NCBI GenBank assembly: GCA_032622095.1 | Contig: CP136066.1 | Span: 233,374,961 to 233,438,960 of the forward strand | Reading direction: 5' to 3' | Length of the DNA: 64,000 nt | Source of the DNA: Siphonodentalium dalli | Lineage: Eukaryota > Mollusca > Scaphopoda > Gadilida > Siphonodentaliidae | Part shown: positions 22,032-34,974 of the stretch, one piece after another | Layout of the letters: every line of letters begins with the position of its first letter | Position numbering within the stretch: position 1 is the stretch's first letter | Notes under the pieces: model-generated | Database searches by the model: none | Seen by the model: the letters and a program-made list of their open reading frames with translations, nothing else | What the model was told of the DNA's origin: nothing | Position numbers and translations under genes: made by a program

Positions 22032-25000
22032 GGTCTGAACTTTATATCACACAAGCGTAGTGCGGTGATTGAACTCTATATCAGACCAACGTATAGTGAG
22101 GCGACTGAACCCTATATCAGACCAGCGTAGTGAGGGGACTGACTCTATATCAGACCAACGTATAGTGAGGGGACTGAACTCTATATCAGACTAACTCTAT
22201 ATCAGACCAACGTATAGTGAGGGGACTGAACTCTATATCAGACTAACGTATAGTGAGGGGACTGAACTCTATATCAGACCAACGTATAGTGAGGGGACTG
22301 AACTCTATATCAGACCAACATATAGTGAGGGGACTGAACTCTATATCAGAACAACATATAGTGAGGGGACTGAACTCTATATAAGACCAGCGTAGTGAGG
22401 GTACTGATCTCTATATCAGACCAACGTATAATGAGGGGACTGTACTCTATATCAGACCAGCGTATAGTGAGGGGACTGAACTCTATACCAGACCAACGTA
22501 TAGTGAGGGGACTGTACTCTATATCAGACCAGCGTATAGTGGGGGTACTGAACTCTATACCAGACCAACGTATAGTGAGGGGACTGATCTCATTATCAGA
22601 CCAACGTATAGTTAGGGGACTGAACTCTATATCAGACCAACGTATAGTGAGGGGACTGAACTCTATATCAGACCAACGTATAGTGAGGGGACTGAACTCT
22701 ATATCAGACCAGCGTATAGTGAGGGGACTGAACTCTATATCAGACTAACGTATAGTGAGGGGACTGAACTTTATATCAGACCAACGTATAGTGAGGTGAT
22801 TGAACTCTATATCAGACCAGCGTATAGTGAGGGGACTGAACTCAATATTGGACCAACGTATAGTGAGGGGACTGAACTCTATATAAGACCAACGTATAGT
22901 GAGGGTACTGAACTATAGATCAGACCAACGTATAGTGAGGGGACTGAACTCTGTATCAGACCAGCGTATAGTGAGGGGACTGAACTCTATATCAGACTAA
23001 CGTATAGTGAGGGGACTGAACTCTATATCAGACCAACATATAGTGAGGGGACTGAACTCTATATCAGACCAACGTATAGTGAGGGACTGTACTCTATATC
23101 AGACCAACCTATAGTGTGGGGACTGTGCTCTATATCAGACTGACGTATAGTGAGGGGACTGAACTCTATATCAGACTAACGTATAGTGTGGGGACTGTGC
23201 TCTATATCAGACTAACGTATAGTGAGGGGACTGAACTCTATATCAGACTAACGTATAGTGTGGGGACTGAACTCTATATCAGACTAACGTATAGTGAGAG
23301 GACTGTACTCTATATCAGACTAACGTATAGTGAGGGGACTGAACTCTATATCAGACTAACGTATAGTGAGGTGACTGTACTCTATATCAGACTAACGTAT
23401 AGTGAGGTGACTGTACTCTATATCAGACTTACGTATAGTGAGGGGACTGAACTCTATATCAGACTAACGTATAGTGTGGGGACTGAACTCTATATCAGAC
23501 TAACGTATAGTGAGGTGACTGTACTCTATATCAGACTAACGTATAGTGAGGGGACTGAACTCTATATCAGACTAACGTATAGTGTGGGGACTGAACTCTA
23601 TATCAGACTAACGTATAGTGTGGGGACTGAACTCTATATCAGACTAACGTATAGTGAGGGGACTGAACTCTATATCAGACTAACGTATAGTGAGGGGACT
23701 GTTCTCTATATCAGACCAGCGTATAGTGAGGGGACTGATCGCTATATCAGACCAGCGTATAGTGAGGGACTGATCTCTATATCAGACCAGCGTATAGTGA
23801 GGGAACTGATCTCTATATCAGACTAACGTATAGTGAGGGGACTGAACTCTATATCAGACCAACGTATAGTGAGGGGACTGTACTCTATACCAGACTAACG
23901 TATAGTGAGGGGACTGTACTCTATACCAGACTAACGTATAGTGAGGGGACTGTACTCTATATCAGACTAACGTATAGTGAGGGGACTGAACTCAATATCA
24001 GACTAACGTATAGTGAGGGGGCTGAACTCTATATCAGACCAACGTATAGTGAGGGGACTGAACTCTATATCAGACCAGCGTATAGTGAGGGGACTGAACT
24101 CTATATCAGACTAACGTATAGTGAGGGGACTGAACTCTATATCAGACTAACGTATAGTGAGGGGACTGAACTCTATATCAGACTAACGTATAGTGAGGGG
24201 ACTGAACTCTATATCAGACCAACGTATAGTGAGGGGACTGAACTCTATATCAGACCAGCGTATAGTGAGGGGACTGAACTCTATATCAGACCGACGTATA
24301 GTGAGGGGTATGTACTCTATATCAGACCGACGTATAGTGAGGGACTGTGCTCTATATCAGACCAGCGTATAGTGAGGGGACTGACCTCTATATCAGACTA
24401 ACGTATAGTGAGGGACTGAACTCTATATCAGACTAACGTATAGTGAGGGGACTGTGCTCTATATCAGACCGACGTATAGTGAGGGGACTGAACTCTATAT
24501 CAGACCAGCGTATAGTGAGGGGACTGAACTCTATATCAGACCAACGTATAGTTAGGGGACTGAACTCTATATCAGACCGACGTATAGTGAGGGGACTGTA
24601 CTCTATATCAGACCGACGTATAGTGAGGGGACTGAACTATATATCAGACTAACGTATAGTGAGGGGACTGAACTCTATATCAGACCAACGTATAGTGAGG
24701 GGACTGAACTCTATATCAGACCGACGTATAGTGAGGGGACTGTACTCTATATCAGACCGACGTATAGTGAGGGGACTGTACTCTATATCAGACCAGCGTA
24801 TAGTGAGGGGACTGAACTCAATATCAGACCAGCGTATAGTGAGGGGACTGTACTCTATATCAGACTAACGTATAGTGAGGGGACTGAACTCTATATCAGA
24901 CTAACGTATAGTGAGGGGACTGAACTCTATACCAGACCAACGTATAGTGAGGGGACTGAACTCTATATCAGACTAACGTATAGTGAGGGGACTGAACTCT

Positions 25001-26472
25001 ATATCAGACGAACGTATAGTGAGGGGACTGAACTCTATATCAGACTAACGTATAGTGAGGGGTCTGTACTCTATATCAGACCAACGTATAGTGAGGGGAC
25101 TGTGCTCTATATCAGACTAACGTATATAGAGGGGACTGAACTCTATATCAGACCAGCGTATAGTGAGGGGACTGAACTCTATATCAGACCAGCGTATAGT
25201 GAGGGGACTGAACTCTATATCAGACCAGCGTATAGTGAGGGGACTGAACTCTATATCAGACCAACGTATAGTGTGGGGACTGTGCTCTATATCAGACCGA
25301 CGTATAGTGAGGGGACTCAACTCTATATCAGACCAGCGTATAGTGAGGGGACTGAACTCTATATCAGACTAACGTATAGTGAGGGACTGTGCTCTATATC
25401 AGACCAGCGTATAGTGAGGGGACTGAACTCTATATCAGACTAACGTATAGTGAGGGGACTGAACTCTATATCAGACTAACGTATAGTGAGGGGACTGAAC
25501 TCTATATCAGACTAGCGTATAGTGAGGGGACTGAACTCTATATCAGACTAACGTATAGTGAGGGGACTGATCTCTATATCAGACTAACGTATAGTGAGGG
25601 GACTGAACTCTATATCAGACTAACGTATAGTGAGGGGACTGATCTCTATATCAGACAAACGTATAGTGAGGGGACTGAACTCTATATCAGACTAACGTAT
25701 AGTGAGGGGACTGAACTCTATATCAGACCAGCGTATAGTGAGGGGACTGAACTCTATATCAGACCAGCGTATAGTGAGGGGACTGAACTCTATATCAGAC
25801 CAACGTATAGTGAGGGGACTGAACTCTATATCAGACCAACGTATAGTGAGGGGGACTGAACTATATATCAGACCAACGTATAGTGAGGGGACTGAACTCT
25901 GTATCAGACCAACGTATAGTGAGGGGACTGAACTCTATATCAGACCAACGTATAGTGAGGGGACTGAACTCTATATCAGACCAGCGTATAGTGAGGGGAC
26001 TGTACTCTATATCAGACCGACGTTTAGTGAGGGTACTGAACTCAATATTGGACCAAGGTATAGTGATGGGGCTGAACTCTATATCAGACTAACGTATAGT
26101 GAGGGGACTGAACTCTATATCAGACCAACGTATAGTGAGGGGACTGAACTCTATATCAGACTAATGTATAGTGAGGGGACTGAACTCTATATCAGACTAA
26201 CGTATAGTGAGGGGACTTATCTCTATATCAGACCAACGTATAGTGAGGGGACTGAACTCTATATCAGACCAACGTATAGTGAGGGGACTGAACTCTATAT
26301 CAGACCAACGTATAGTGAGGAGACTGAACTCAATATCAGACTAACGTATAGTGAGGGGACTGAACTCAATATCAGACTAACGTATAGTGAGGGGACTGTA
26401 CTCTATATCAGACTAACGTATAGTGAGGGGACTGAACTCTATATCAGACTAACGTATAGTGAGGGGACTGAA
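22032..26472 (+). repeat. 36-bp satellite array, about 123 copies
   Basis: Unit GAGGGGACTGAACTCTATAT followed by CAGACCAACGTATAGT. It equals the 34-bp unit plus a TA in CGTATAGTG, with GGGGAC replacing GGTTAC. Main variant sites are CCAACG, CCAGCG, CTAACG and CCGACG, and CTGAAC against CTGTAC. As 36 is twelve codons, two plus-strand frames stay open for up to 262 codons. There are no start-context, splice or unique flanking residues to argue for a gene. Confidence 0.97.
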
Positions 26473-29400
26473 TTCTTCCTTGCTCTTTAACAATGGTATG
26501 GGGTTCGATTTCTCTGGAGTGTGTAGGATTTGTTACTTGTCTGCTTGAATATCAAGGATAATGTTACTTTGAAACCTATAATAGGCTGAAACATATCCAA
26601 TATCCAGGCAGTATCCAATATACACTAAACAGTGTCTTGCTCGCGCGTTGCGGAGTTTGATTGGGGAGTTTGTTAGGGTTAACTAAGCTTTATTATTATA
26701 TGCTCGCGCGTTGCGGAGTTTTGTTAACTAAGCTTTACCCTGCTCGTCTTTCCTCGCGTGGTCATTCACCGGGAACACGGCTTCAGTTGGTGGACATGGA
26801 ACCCTCCTTCTGTGACTTGACTTACCAATCAGGTGTTTGCTGTGGAAAGAGAGATAACGTTAGGGTGCGTTATAACGCCATCTACGGTGTATTCTGTGAT
26901 ATATGAATGAGCATAATAATGAAACGTTCGTGTACCGGCATCATCTAGTTATTTTATTAATCAAGTCCGAATATCTCCGGTATTAGGCCTACAGCAGGCA
27001 ATGACATGTGTAACATGAAAACCATAGTCAGAAATGGTAACGCCACCAAGATCATATTATTAGCCATAAATATAAATTATAATATAATTATAATATGAAC
27101 TAGCTTTCAAATTCCATGTGGGAAATTTGGATACTTCCATATACCACGTTTTCCCGTTTCTCGTGTTATACATTACATTCTTCAAGCTGTCTCGTTTTTT
27201 ATTACACTGGATGGTGGGCCCGACTATTTTTAAAGTCAAGGTCAGGTCGGGGTCATGATTTGACCCGTCCAAAAAACTCCCCGGAGAAATATACCACTAG
27301 GTATCAAATTTCGTCGAAATCCGTAAGTTTTACCCGATTTGACCTTGAATTGACAATTTTGAAGGTCAAGGTCAGGTCGGGGTCACAAAACTACCCCTAT
27401 GTATAAAATTTCGTCGAAATCCATCCTTGATTACCACACGTTCGCGTGTTTTCCAAAGTGTGTGGTAATTATCAATATCGGCACATGTGCTAATCTGTGT
27501 CGGGCTATTTTATTGAGGATACCGCATTCGGGGTAACACTACAGCTTTAAAGCGACCCATTCGCAGCTTTTACATCGATCTAATCCCGCATAACACCAGT
27601 GGATATTATATTTTCAAGCACAGTATACACCGGTGGCGTCAGTTACAGTACACCAATTATTCTCCACAGGGCACAGGCGACAATGTTAATGTCCGGGCTA
27701 TGCTCGATTCCTTGTGAATGCTGGAACTATCTAACCTAGTCAATTGTGAAGAATGACTCTTCGGACCTAATATTACCAACAGAAAAAAATCAAAAAATAA
27801 TAGGTCCGTGTGCCGTTTCCGTCCTTAAATTTGCCACTTTTGATACTACCCTAATTCCGCACAAATCATCATCACCAAATTTTCAAACAGACCCCATTAA
27901 ATGCCAGGTTGTTCGTACGATTAACTATTTCATAACTTGGCCAATAAACGCTTTATAATAAGAAATGTCAGAATAAATCGGTCAGAACTGTATATATACC
28001 GTAACCAAACCCTGTTTTTTTTTCACTCCAATATGTAAACAAAACGCGCGATCTCGCGAGATAAATAGCTCCAGTCTATAATGAATCAGAATGTTTATTA
28101 CCAGGATGAAGGCATCCTACGAGAATAGAAACAAGACGCACGTGGTTTTATCGATAAAGCAATTGATAATTATACTGATATCTGTTTGGTTTTTATGGCA
28201 CAATTTTTTTTTGGCTCATTCACATGCTAATATACTATAAGTAATTGGCCATACATCTATGTATAATAATCAAGTACGTTTGACATAAACAAGGTAAATA
28301 ATTGATTAAATATTGCCGTTATCAATTATCTTTGTACGAACCGGTTACGGAAATTTTCAGTTCAGGGGTCATGTGAGATAACATTCGCTTCAAACAAACT
28401 CACTTCTGCCTCAATAAATAGTTTGTCAAAACAGAAATGCAATTTGCAAACATATACGATTAACATGCGTTTTAACGAGGTGAGCTTTAATTAAATGAAA
28501 GAAGCAATGCTACATAAACTATTTGTCATGGACTCAGCCAGTGTGTCATATATCTGTGTCAACTACGGTCGCTTTACGTGGTAAAAACGAACAGTAAAAG
28601 TGAAAATTCTATCAAATTCGGAGAATCCGATTGAAAGTGAAAGTACAATTCTGGGAACTCCGCAGATTCAGAGAATGTATACTATTGAAAGTGACTGTAC
28701 GATTCCGGGAATTCTATCAGATTTCGCGTCTCTGCTCGTTTTCGTGATCATAGGTTATATAGGGCCTATATGACCACGAAAATGAGTCGAGTCACGATAC
28801 ATGCATCGGTACAAACACATTGTGTATATGACCAGAAAATATAAGATCGCGATTACTCCAACAGAACAGGCATTCGCACTCCAATTAAAATTACCCATAA
28901 TTCACTTCACTACCCCAGGGGCTCCCAATGGGTTATAATTTATTTTCAGGCTATCAGTTAATTGAATTCTATTTCCTTTTTACTAAACTAAATAAATAAA
29001 CTAAAGTAAAATAAAGTAAATTAAAATCAAATATAGGACTTACATATTATTTTTAGGCATAACTCATAAAAAAAAAACCCAAAATAACCATTATTGATAC
29101 CGCATTCGCTATAAGACTACAGCTTTTAAAGTGACCCATTAGGAGTACCACTACAGATTTTACATCGACCTATTCCCCCATTGGACCAGTGGTTATTATA
29201 TTTTCAAGCACAGAGTACACCTGTGGCGTTAATAAATATAGCCATATTAATCATGTCCGAACGTCTCCGGTATTACAGCAGTCAAGGACATGTGTAATAA
29301 ATATAGCCATATTCAAATAACTGTTCCGTCCCTTGATCGGCGGTTTTCATTCATTCGCGATAGCCGGGCATATAGCACGATTCGCCGCATCTCTCTTGAT

Positions 29401-29905
29401 ACAATCCGCATCATAATGTCATTATTTTCAGACTAATAATCTACATTGCTCAATATTACTTCCTACTTTACTCAATATCATTCAGAAATCTCATCTAACT
29501 GACCAAATTAATGTTCGTTGATGAAATCGGGAATAAAAGGCTTCTCGGTCTAGATCGGCGGACATGAGTCTGATATAATCAGAAGATATAATATGCTTAT
29601 GCGCCGATTCCCGGTCACATTAAGGGGGATAACTCTCGTTATCGATAGAATAACGTCGCCGGCCAAATCACATTATGCATCGATCACTCCGCGTCGAGCA
29701 GACGTCGTTATAACCGGACTCATTACACTGCATATTGATTATACCAGACTATAATCTCTCTCAAAATGTTTCTGATTGATTTGTATCTTTGATATCCTTA
29801 GACATACCTCAGGTATATACATATCACGTGCTCAGGTATATACATATCACGTGTGTTTATTCGATTTGTGTTCAATGTCGTTTTAGCCCTTACCGATTAA
29901 ACAAG
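26473..29905. other. Low-copy DNA with dispersed repeat blocks
   Basis: No gene is supported. GCTCGCGCGTTGCGGAGTTT occurs at about 26640 and 26702. The block TCTCCGGTATTA with ACATGTGTAA occurs at about 26972 and 29268. The block ACCGCATTCG...ACTACAGCTTT...TATTATATTTTCAAGCACAG occurs at 27520-27632 and 29098-29225. ATATACATATCACGTG is duplicated at about 29816 and 29838. An internal ~65-bp duplication lies at 28590-28720 and a small hairpin at 28736-28786. These look like old transposon fragments. Confidence 0.5.
27225..27420. repeat. Duplicated block with AGGTCA-type direct repeats
   Basis: AAGTCAAGGTCAGGTCGGGG (from about 27233) and AGGTCAAGGTCAGGTCGGGG (from about 27362) each begin a ~130-bp direct duplication that continues to ATTTCGTCGAAATCC. 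Each contains TCAAGGTCA, and AGGTCA separated by five bases from GGGTCA, the DR5 arrangement bound by some nuclear receptors. Whether they act as sites is unknown, and the block may simply be a dispersed repeat. Confidence 0.75.
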
Positions 29906-29907
29906 TA

Positions 29908-30120
29908 CAGTAATGCCCAACGTAATTGACCACTTAACCACAGCATAATTATGGGTAATTTTTCAGGATTTAGTCGGAAATATGTCTTGTTGCCATTCAT
30001 CGGAAAGCTCTCGTCGAGAGCTTTCCGATGAATGGCAACAAGCCATATTTCCGACTAAATCCTGAAAAATTACGCATAATTCTGCTGCGGTTAAGTTGTC
30101 AATTACTTTGGGCATTACTA
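29908..30120. mobile_element. Near-perfect palindromic MITE, TA-flanked
   Basis: 213 bp centred at about 30014, with arms of roughly 106 bp differing at only a few positions. The left end reads TA then CAGTAATGCCCAA (TA at 29906-29907). The right end is TTGGGCATTACTA followed by TA (30121-30122). TA flanks and a CAGT start fit Tc1/mariner-type MITEs. The centre is AGCTCTCGTCGAGAGCT. The frame on the minus strand is palindrome sequence, not a gene. Confidence 0.85.
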
Positions 30121-30277
30121 TATGTACACCTGGAGTTTGCACATACATGCCATCATGCATAGATACATGAATGCACTTGCACAGGAAAATAATAAATTAC
30201 TGTGTTTGAGGAATAGAACTTAGAAGTATAACTGAGAGTTCAATGAAAGTATCAATATATCTCAACTTGGAGAGGCG

Positions 30278-30739
30278 TTAAAGGCCCACTTAACTTTCGA
30301 ACCCCCAGATAAAATTAGATAAAATATATGCCATATTAGATACCATTTGAAAGAGGAAGCTCCAAAACATTGTATTATCAACTTATTCGGTGTAATAAAC
30401 TGTGAACATGTTGTTTTGTTGAGATATCGACTTGGTGTTCTGTGGATTTCAATGGAAGGGAATAACTCTATATCTTAATATATACACATGTAGAGTTATT
30501 TCCCCTCAGAATAATATATTTTACTTTGAATTCTGTTGCATACTGAGAGCCATAACGGGGGTAATCTTTATATTCTTTCAGTTGTTTTATATTTCTTTAT
30601 GGGCATCGCCTGAGACATAGACGTTTCAAATGGTGATGAATTATAGTATTTTAATCATATTTTTGGCATATATTGTTATTAAAACCGAGGCACTATAAAA
30701 AAATATAATCGATGACTCGAAAATTAAATGGGCCTTTAA
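30278..30739. mobile_element. TTAA-flanked MITE, AGGCCCA termini
   Basis: TTAA at 30278-30281 and 30736-30739 flanks AGGCCCACTTAACTTTCGAA and the complement of AGGCCCATTTAATTTTCGA. An internal palindrome of GGAATAACTCTA type lies at about 30459-30505. It resembles the 10039-10514 element in target (TTAA) and in starting AGG, but shares no further sequence that I can see. Confidence 0.7.
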
Positions 30740-30928
30740 TGTTATGCTTAGTAAATATACGGTGGAATGATGACGACTAAGGAAAGTCAAAACATTTAAG
30801 TATTTTGCAGATAAAACTGTTTTCAATTAAAACATTTCTCCAATAGATGTGGACTGCTGCATGTGCCGATGGATTCTAATGTAAAATCCAAGATTAGGAA
30901 ATTAGGAAGATTCAAATGTTAAATCCAA

Positions 30929-31483
30929 GGGTAGGAACTGCTCCGCGAGGCTGATACCTCTTCCGATCTTCGGTCCAGTTCTTATCCGATCTGGTCATTG
31001 GTCAAGGACACTGCGAATTTTCCCATGGTAAATAACGCAAGTTTTACGCAACATAAATATATATGCAGTTGATTTGTTGTATATACCTTGCCATCTACCT
31101 CAACCATCAAGACATACTAGTTGGAAATTGTTACGTAAATGTGGAATAGTAGAATTTATCCATTTTAAGAAATGTTCCAGTTCACTAGTGATGGGTCCCA
31201 GTTCACCACTGATAAGATCCGTTCACTGCCCGAACATATATATGCAACAGATTTTTGGTAAAATAAGTGTGCACATATGTTTGAACTAAAACTTCACACT
31301 AGACTCACTTTTGTTTGACTTTAATCGCTAATGGTTATTGCGATACGGTAGTTTGGTACATGGTGTAAAGCACGTCTGTTTTGGACCAAGTACAAACAAC
31401 TTGCAAGTGAACTGGACACGGATCGATAGTGAACTGGACCGAAAATTACAAGAGGATCTTTTCTCATGGAGCAGTTCCTACCC
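30929..31483. mobile_element. Inverted-repeat element immediately before the 33-bp array
   Basis: An exact 16-bp inverted pair, GGGTAGGAACTGCTCC (30929-30944) and its complement (31468-31483), bounds the element. An inner inverted pair around CGGTCCAGTTC is at about 30970 and 31428. Several GTTCACTRGTGATGGG and CAGTTCAC phrases repeat inside. No clear target duplication. The array starts about 28 bp downstream. Confidence 0.65.
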
Positions 31484-34341
31484 CGTGATAATAGCAAATT
31501 AACAGCATCGCGTTATCAGTGGTGCTGATGGATAATAACCCATGTCTGTAAGTGATGCCGATGGACAATAACCCATGTATGTAAGTGGTGCTAGTGGATA
31601 ATAACCCAAGTCTGTAAGTGATGCCGATGGATAATAACCCATGTCTATAAGCGATGCCGATTGATAATAACCCATGTCTGTAAGTGATGCTGATGGATAA
31701 TAACCCATGTCTGTAAGTGGTGCTGATGGATAATAACACATGTCTGTAAGTGATGCTGATGGATAATAACCCAATTCTGTAAGTGGTGCTGATGGATAAT
31801 AACCCATGTCTATAAGTGGTGCCGATGGATAATAACCCATGTATGTAAGTGGTGCCGATGGACAATAACCCATGTATGTAAGTGGTGCCGATGGATAATA
31901 ACCCATGTATGTAAGTTGTACTGATGGATAATAACCCATGTCTGTAAGTGGTGCTGATGGATAATAACCCATGTCTGTAAGTGATGCCGATGGATAATAA
32001 CCCATGTCTGTAAGTGATGCCGATGGATAATAACCCATGTATGTAAGTGGTGCCGATGGATAATAACCCATGTATGTAAGTGGTGCTGATGGATAATAAC
32101 CCATGTCTGTAAGTGGTGCTGATGGATAATAACCCATGTATGTAAGGGGTGCTGATGGATAATAACCCATGTCTGTAAGTGATGCCGATGGATAATAACC
32201 CATGTCTGTAAGTGATGCCGATGGATAATAACCCATGTCTGTAAGTGATGCCGATGGATAATAACCCATGTCTGTAAGTGATGCCGATGGATAATAACCC
32301 ATGTCTGTAAGTGATGCCGATGGATAATAACCCATGGCTGTAAGTGGTGCTGATGGATAATAACCCATGTATGTAAGTGATGCCGATGGATAATAACCCA
32401 TGTCTGTAAGTGATGCCGATGGATAATAACCCATGTCTGTAAGTGGTGCTGATGGTTAATAACCCATGTCTGTAAGTGGTGCTGATGGATAATAACCCAT
32501 GTCTGTAAGTGATGCCGATGGATAATAACCCATGTCTGTAAGTGGTGCTGATGGATAATAACCCATGTCTATAAGTGGTGCTGATGGATACTAACACATG
32601 TCTGTAAGTGATGCCGATGGATACTAACCCATGTCTGTAAGTGATGCCGATGGATAATAACCCATGTCTATAAGTGATGCTGATGGATAATAACCCATGT
32701 ATGTAAGTGGTGCTGATGGTTAATAACCCATGTCTGTAAGTGGTGCTGATGGATAATAACCCATGTCTGTAAGTGGTGCTGATGGATAATAACCCATGTC
32801 TATAAGTGGTGCTGATGGATAATAACACATGTCTGTAAGTGATGCCGATGGATACTAACCCATGTCTGTAAGTGGTGCTGATGGATAATAACCCATGTCT
32901 ATAAGTGGTGCTGATGGATAATAACCCATGTATGTAAGTGGTGCTGATGGGTAATAACCCATGTATGTAAGTGGTGCTGATGGATAATAACCCATGTCTG
33001 TAAGTGATGCCGATGGTTAATAACCCATGTGTGTAAGTGATGCTGATGGATAATAACCCATGTCTGTAAGGGGTGCTGATGGATAATAACCCATGTCTGT
33101 AAGTGATGCTGATGGATAATAACCCATGTATGTAAGTGGTGCTGATGGATAATAACCCATGTCTGTAAGTGGTGCTGATGGATAATAACCCATGTGTGTA
33201 AGTGATGCTGATGGATAATAACCCATGTCTGTAAGGGGTGCTGATGGATAATAACCCATGTCTGTAAGTGGTGCTGATGGATAATAACACATGTATGTAA
33301 GTGGTGCTGATGGATAATAACCCATGTATGTAAGTGGTGCTGATGGATAATAACCCATGTCTGTAAGTGGTGCTGATGGATAATAACACATGTAAGTGAT
33401 GCCGATGGTTAATAACCCATGTATGTAAGTGGTGCTGATGGTTAATAATCCATGTCTATAAGTGGTGCTGATGGATAATAACCCTTGTCTATAAGTGGTG
33501 CTGATGGATAATAACCCATGTCTATAAGGGGTGCTGATGGATAATAACCCATGTCTGTAAGTGGTGCTGATGGATAATAACCCATGTCTATAAGTGGTGC
33601 TGATGGATAATAACCCATGTCTATAAGGGGTGCTGATGGATAATAACCCATGTCTATAAGTGATGCCGATGGATAATAACCCATGTCTATAAGTGGTGCT
33701 GATGGATAATAACCCATGTATGTAAGTGGTGCTGATGGATAATAACCCATGTATGTAAGTGGTGCTGATGGTTAATAACCCATGTGTGTAAGGGTGCTGA
33801 TGGATAATAACCCATGTCTGTAAGTGGTGTTGATGGATAATAACCCATGTCTGTAAGTGGTGCTGATGGTTAATAACCCATGTATGTAAGGGGTGCTGAT
33901 GGATAATAATCCATGTCTGTAAGTGGTGCTGATGGATAATAACCCATGTATGTAAGTGATGCTGATGGATAATAACCCATGTATGTAAGGGGTGCTGATG
34001 GATAATAACCCATGTATGTAAGTGATGCTGATGGATAATAACCCATGTATGTAAGGGGTGCTGATGGATAATAACCCATGTATGTAAGTGATGCTGATGG
34101 ATAATAACCCATGTCTGTAAGTGATGCTGATGGATAATAACCCATGTATGTAAGTGGTGCTGATGGTTAATAACCCATGTCCATAAGTGATGCCGATGGA
34201 CAATAACCCATGTCTGTAAGTGATGCTGATGGATAATAACCCATGTATGTAAGTGGTGCTGATGGATAATAACCCATGTCTGTAAGTGATGCCGATGGAT
34301 AATAACCCATGTCTGTAAGTGATGCTGATGGATAATAACCC

Positions 34342-34974
34342 TTATTATATGACCATTACTTTCTACTCCAAATCCCATAGTAAATTGCCATGCCTAATTA
34401 TGAATAATTCCCAATGTCCACTGCTCCTTTTATACCTTTTATAGCGCCACAGGTTAATATAACGCTCAGCAGGTTAATATAACATTCCGCTGACTCTTAC
34501 TATAAATAGATCTGGGTTTTCCCTACGCGCTAAATGTGACAGCCAATGACGTTGCGTACATTACGAATGGGGAATCTTGAAACTAGGTAGCCTGGTACGC
34601 ATACGACTGACTCGCTTCTCGTCAGAAATACACGGGTGAAGCTTACTTGGCTCGGGAACCAGTCTAGAAAACTGGGTCTAGAGAAACTACATTTGATTTG
34701 TGTTCATATGATATACCGATGATTTTGTTGAAAAAAAATTGAAAATGAAAGAGAAGTGTTTATCATTTATCATATCTGAGTAGATTTCCCTTGCATTTGA
34801 TATAATCGCCCGTCATATAATAAAACAGTTATTGCATTCCTCCTTGGTTAACATAAGGAATTATCAACCCTCGGAAGTTGATATTCACCGAGGCCTTCGG
34901 CCTTGGTGAATATCAACTTCCTCGGGTTGATAATTCCTTATGTTAACCTCGGAGGAATGCAATAATTGTATAAT
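34342..34974. repeat. 633-bp spacer, copy 1, with terminal hairpin
   Basis: Non-tandem sequence inside the satellite, starting TTATTATATGACCATTAC. Two short AGGTTAATATAAC repeats are near 34451 and 34470, and a TATAAATA with a CCAAT box lies near 34501-34554. It ends with a hairpin of about 65-bp arms at 34831-34963 (ATTGCATTCC...GGAATGCAAT). Array units resume 11 bases after the hairpin. Confidence 0.9.
34497..34554 (-). promoter_or_regulatory. Promoter-like cluster in the spacer (speculative)
   Basis: On the minus strand, CAACGTCATTGGCTGTCA (a CRE-like half site fused to an inverted CCAAT box) lies about 35-45 bp upstream of CTATTTATAG, a TATA-box variant. About 120 bp further on is an ATG at 34378 with A at -3 and G at +4. 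It opens a 453-codon frame that begins in spacer sequence (MGFGVESNGHIIR) and runs into the 33-bp array. The same arrangement exists in all four spacers. Spacing is promoter-like, but short motifs in AT-rich DNA are common by chance. Confidence 0.25.

Noticed and set aside
19223-26472. CRISPR array resemblance (regular short repeats)
   Set aside because: The whole unit is repeated with no unique spacers, no cas genes are present, and the DNA is eukaryotic.
22395-26490. Plus-strand ORFs of 12-residue ELYIRLTYSEGT repeats
   Set aside because: A direct result of a 36-bp unit without stops in two frames. No unique N- or C-terminus, splice signal or domain.
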